Assembly (NCBI GenBank): GCA_035578155.1 | Contig: JAPWDM010000011.1 | Location: forward strand, 17,598,185-17,662,184 | Direction of reading: 5' to 3' | Length of the DNA stretch: 64,000 bases | Source: Brachynemurus nebulosus | Lineage: Eukaryota > Arthropoda > Insecta > Neuroptera > Myrmeleontidae | Part shown: positions 63,870 to 64,000 of the stretch, piece after piece | Numbering within the stretch: the stretch's first letter is position 1 | Layout: every line of letters begins with the position of its first letter | Notes under the pieces: model-generated | Databases searched by the model: none | What the model was told of the DNA's origin: nothing | What the model saw: the letters and a program-made list of their open reading frames with translations, nothing else | Made by a program: the position numbers and the translations under genes

Positions 63870-64000
63870 GACATCTTTTCTTTAATATTAAATTTCTACC
63901 GGGTGTTCCATTTATATTTTCACACTAGTTTATTAGTTCTTTCAGTTTTTGATTTTTATACACTGTTTAGTTTAATAAAGATTTGTTTAAAGAATTTTTT

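Noticed and set aside
63898..63925. CCGGGTGTTCCATTTATA close to the start codon of first exon A, resembling the end of the element at 35961-36445
   Set aside because: Only one end could lie in the window and the similarity is short, so it is not called as a mobile element.

Overview
The window is AT-rich, intron-dominated animal DNA, almost certainly insect. It has no bacterial-style gene packing, and every line of the window outside a few exons reads as non-coding. The only gene I can support is a partial minus-strand gene encoding a milton/TRAK-type kinesin adaptor (HAP1 N-terminal family), the protein that links mitochondria, through Miro, to kinesin-1. Two consecutive internal exons are clear (9389-9465 and 7119-7494). 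They join in frame and encode the most conserved stretch of the family, and the protein then continues beyond the left edge of the window. The insect order cannot be decided from this sequence.

Two other minus-strand open exons, 26838-27336 and 63503-63869, each begin with ATG and end at a good splice donor in phase 1. That is exactly the phase the 9389-9465 exon needs, so both are best read as alternative first coding exons giving two different N-termini. The gene would then span at least 57 kb here, with introns of about 1.9, 17.4 and 54 kb. The order on the minus strand is: first exon A (63.8 kb), first exon B (27.3 kb), shared exon (9.4 kb), shared coiled-coil exon (7.4 kb), then the rest off the left edge.

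Nearly everything else I can name is a non-autonomous or decayed DNA transposon inside these introns. Many have readable target-site duplications: hAT-like (8 bp), PIF/Harbinger-like (3 bp TTA/TAA), piggyBac-like or other TTAA elements, and Tc1/mariner/pogo-like (TA). Three keep recognisable transposase fragments: two mariner (31.5-32.1 kb and 58.9-59.4 kb) and one Harbinger (21.3-22.1 kb). There are several large fold-back elements, a 168-bp tandem array near 33 kb, and a dispersed repeat family at four or more loci.

The most unusual structure is at 49.8-50.9 kb. A 103-bp unit is repeated four times in one direction and then three times in the other, and every unit carries a perfect three-part heat-shock-element match (TTCnnGAAnnTTC). 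It lies inside a transposon-like element in the long milton intron. No rRNA gene, convincing tRNA gene or CRISPR array was seen.
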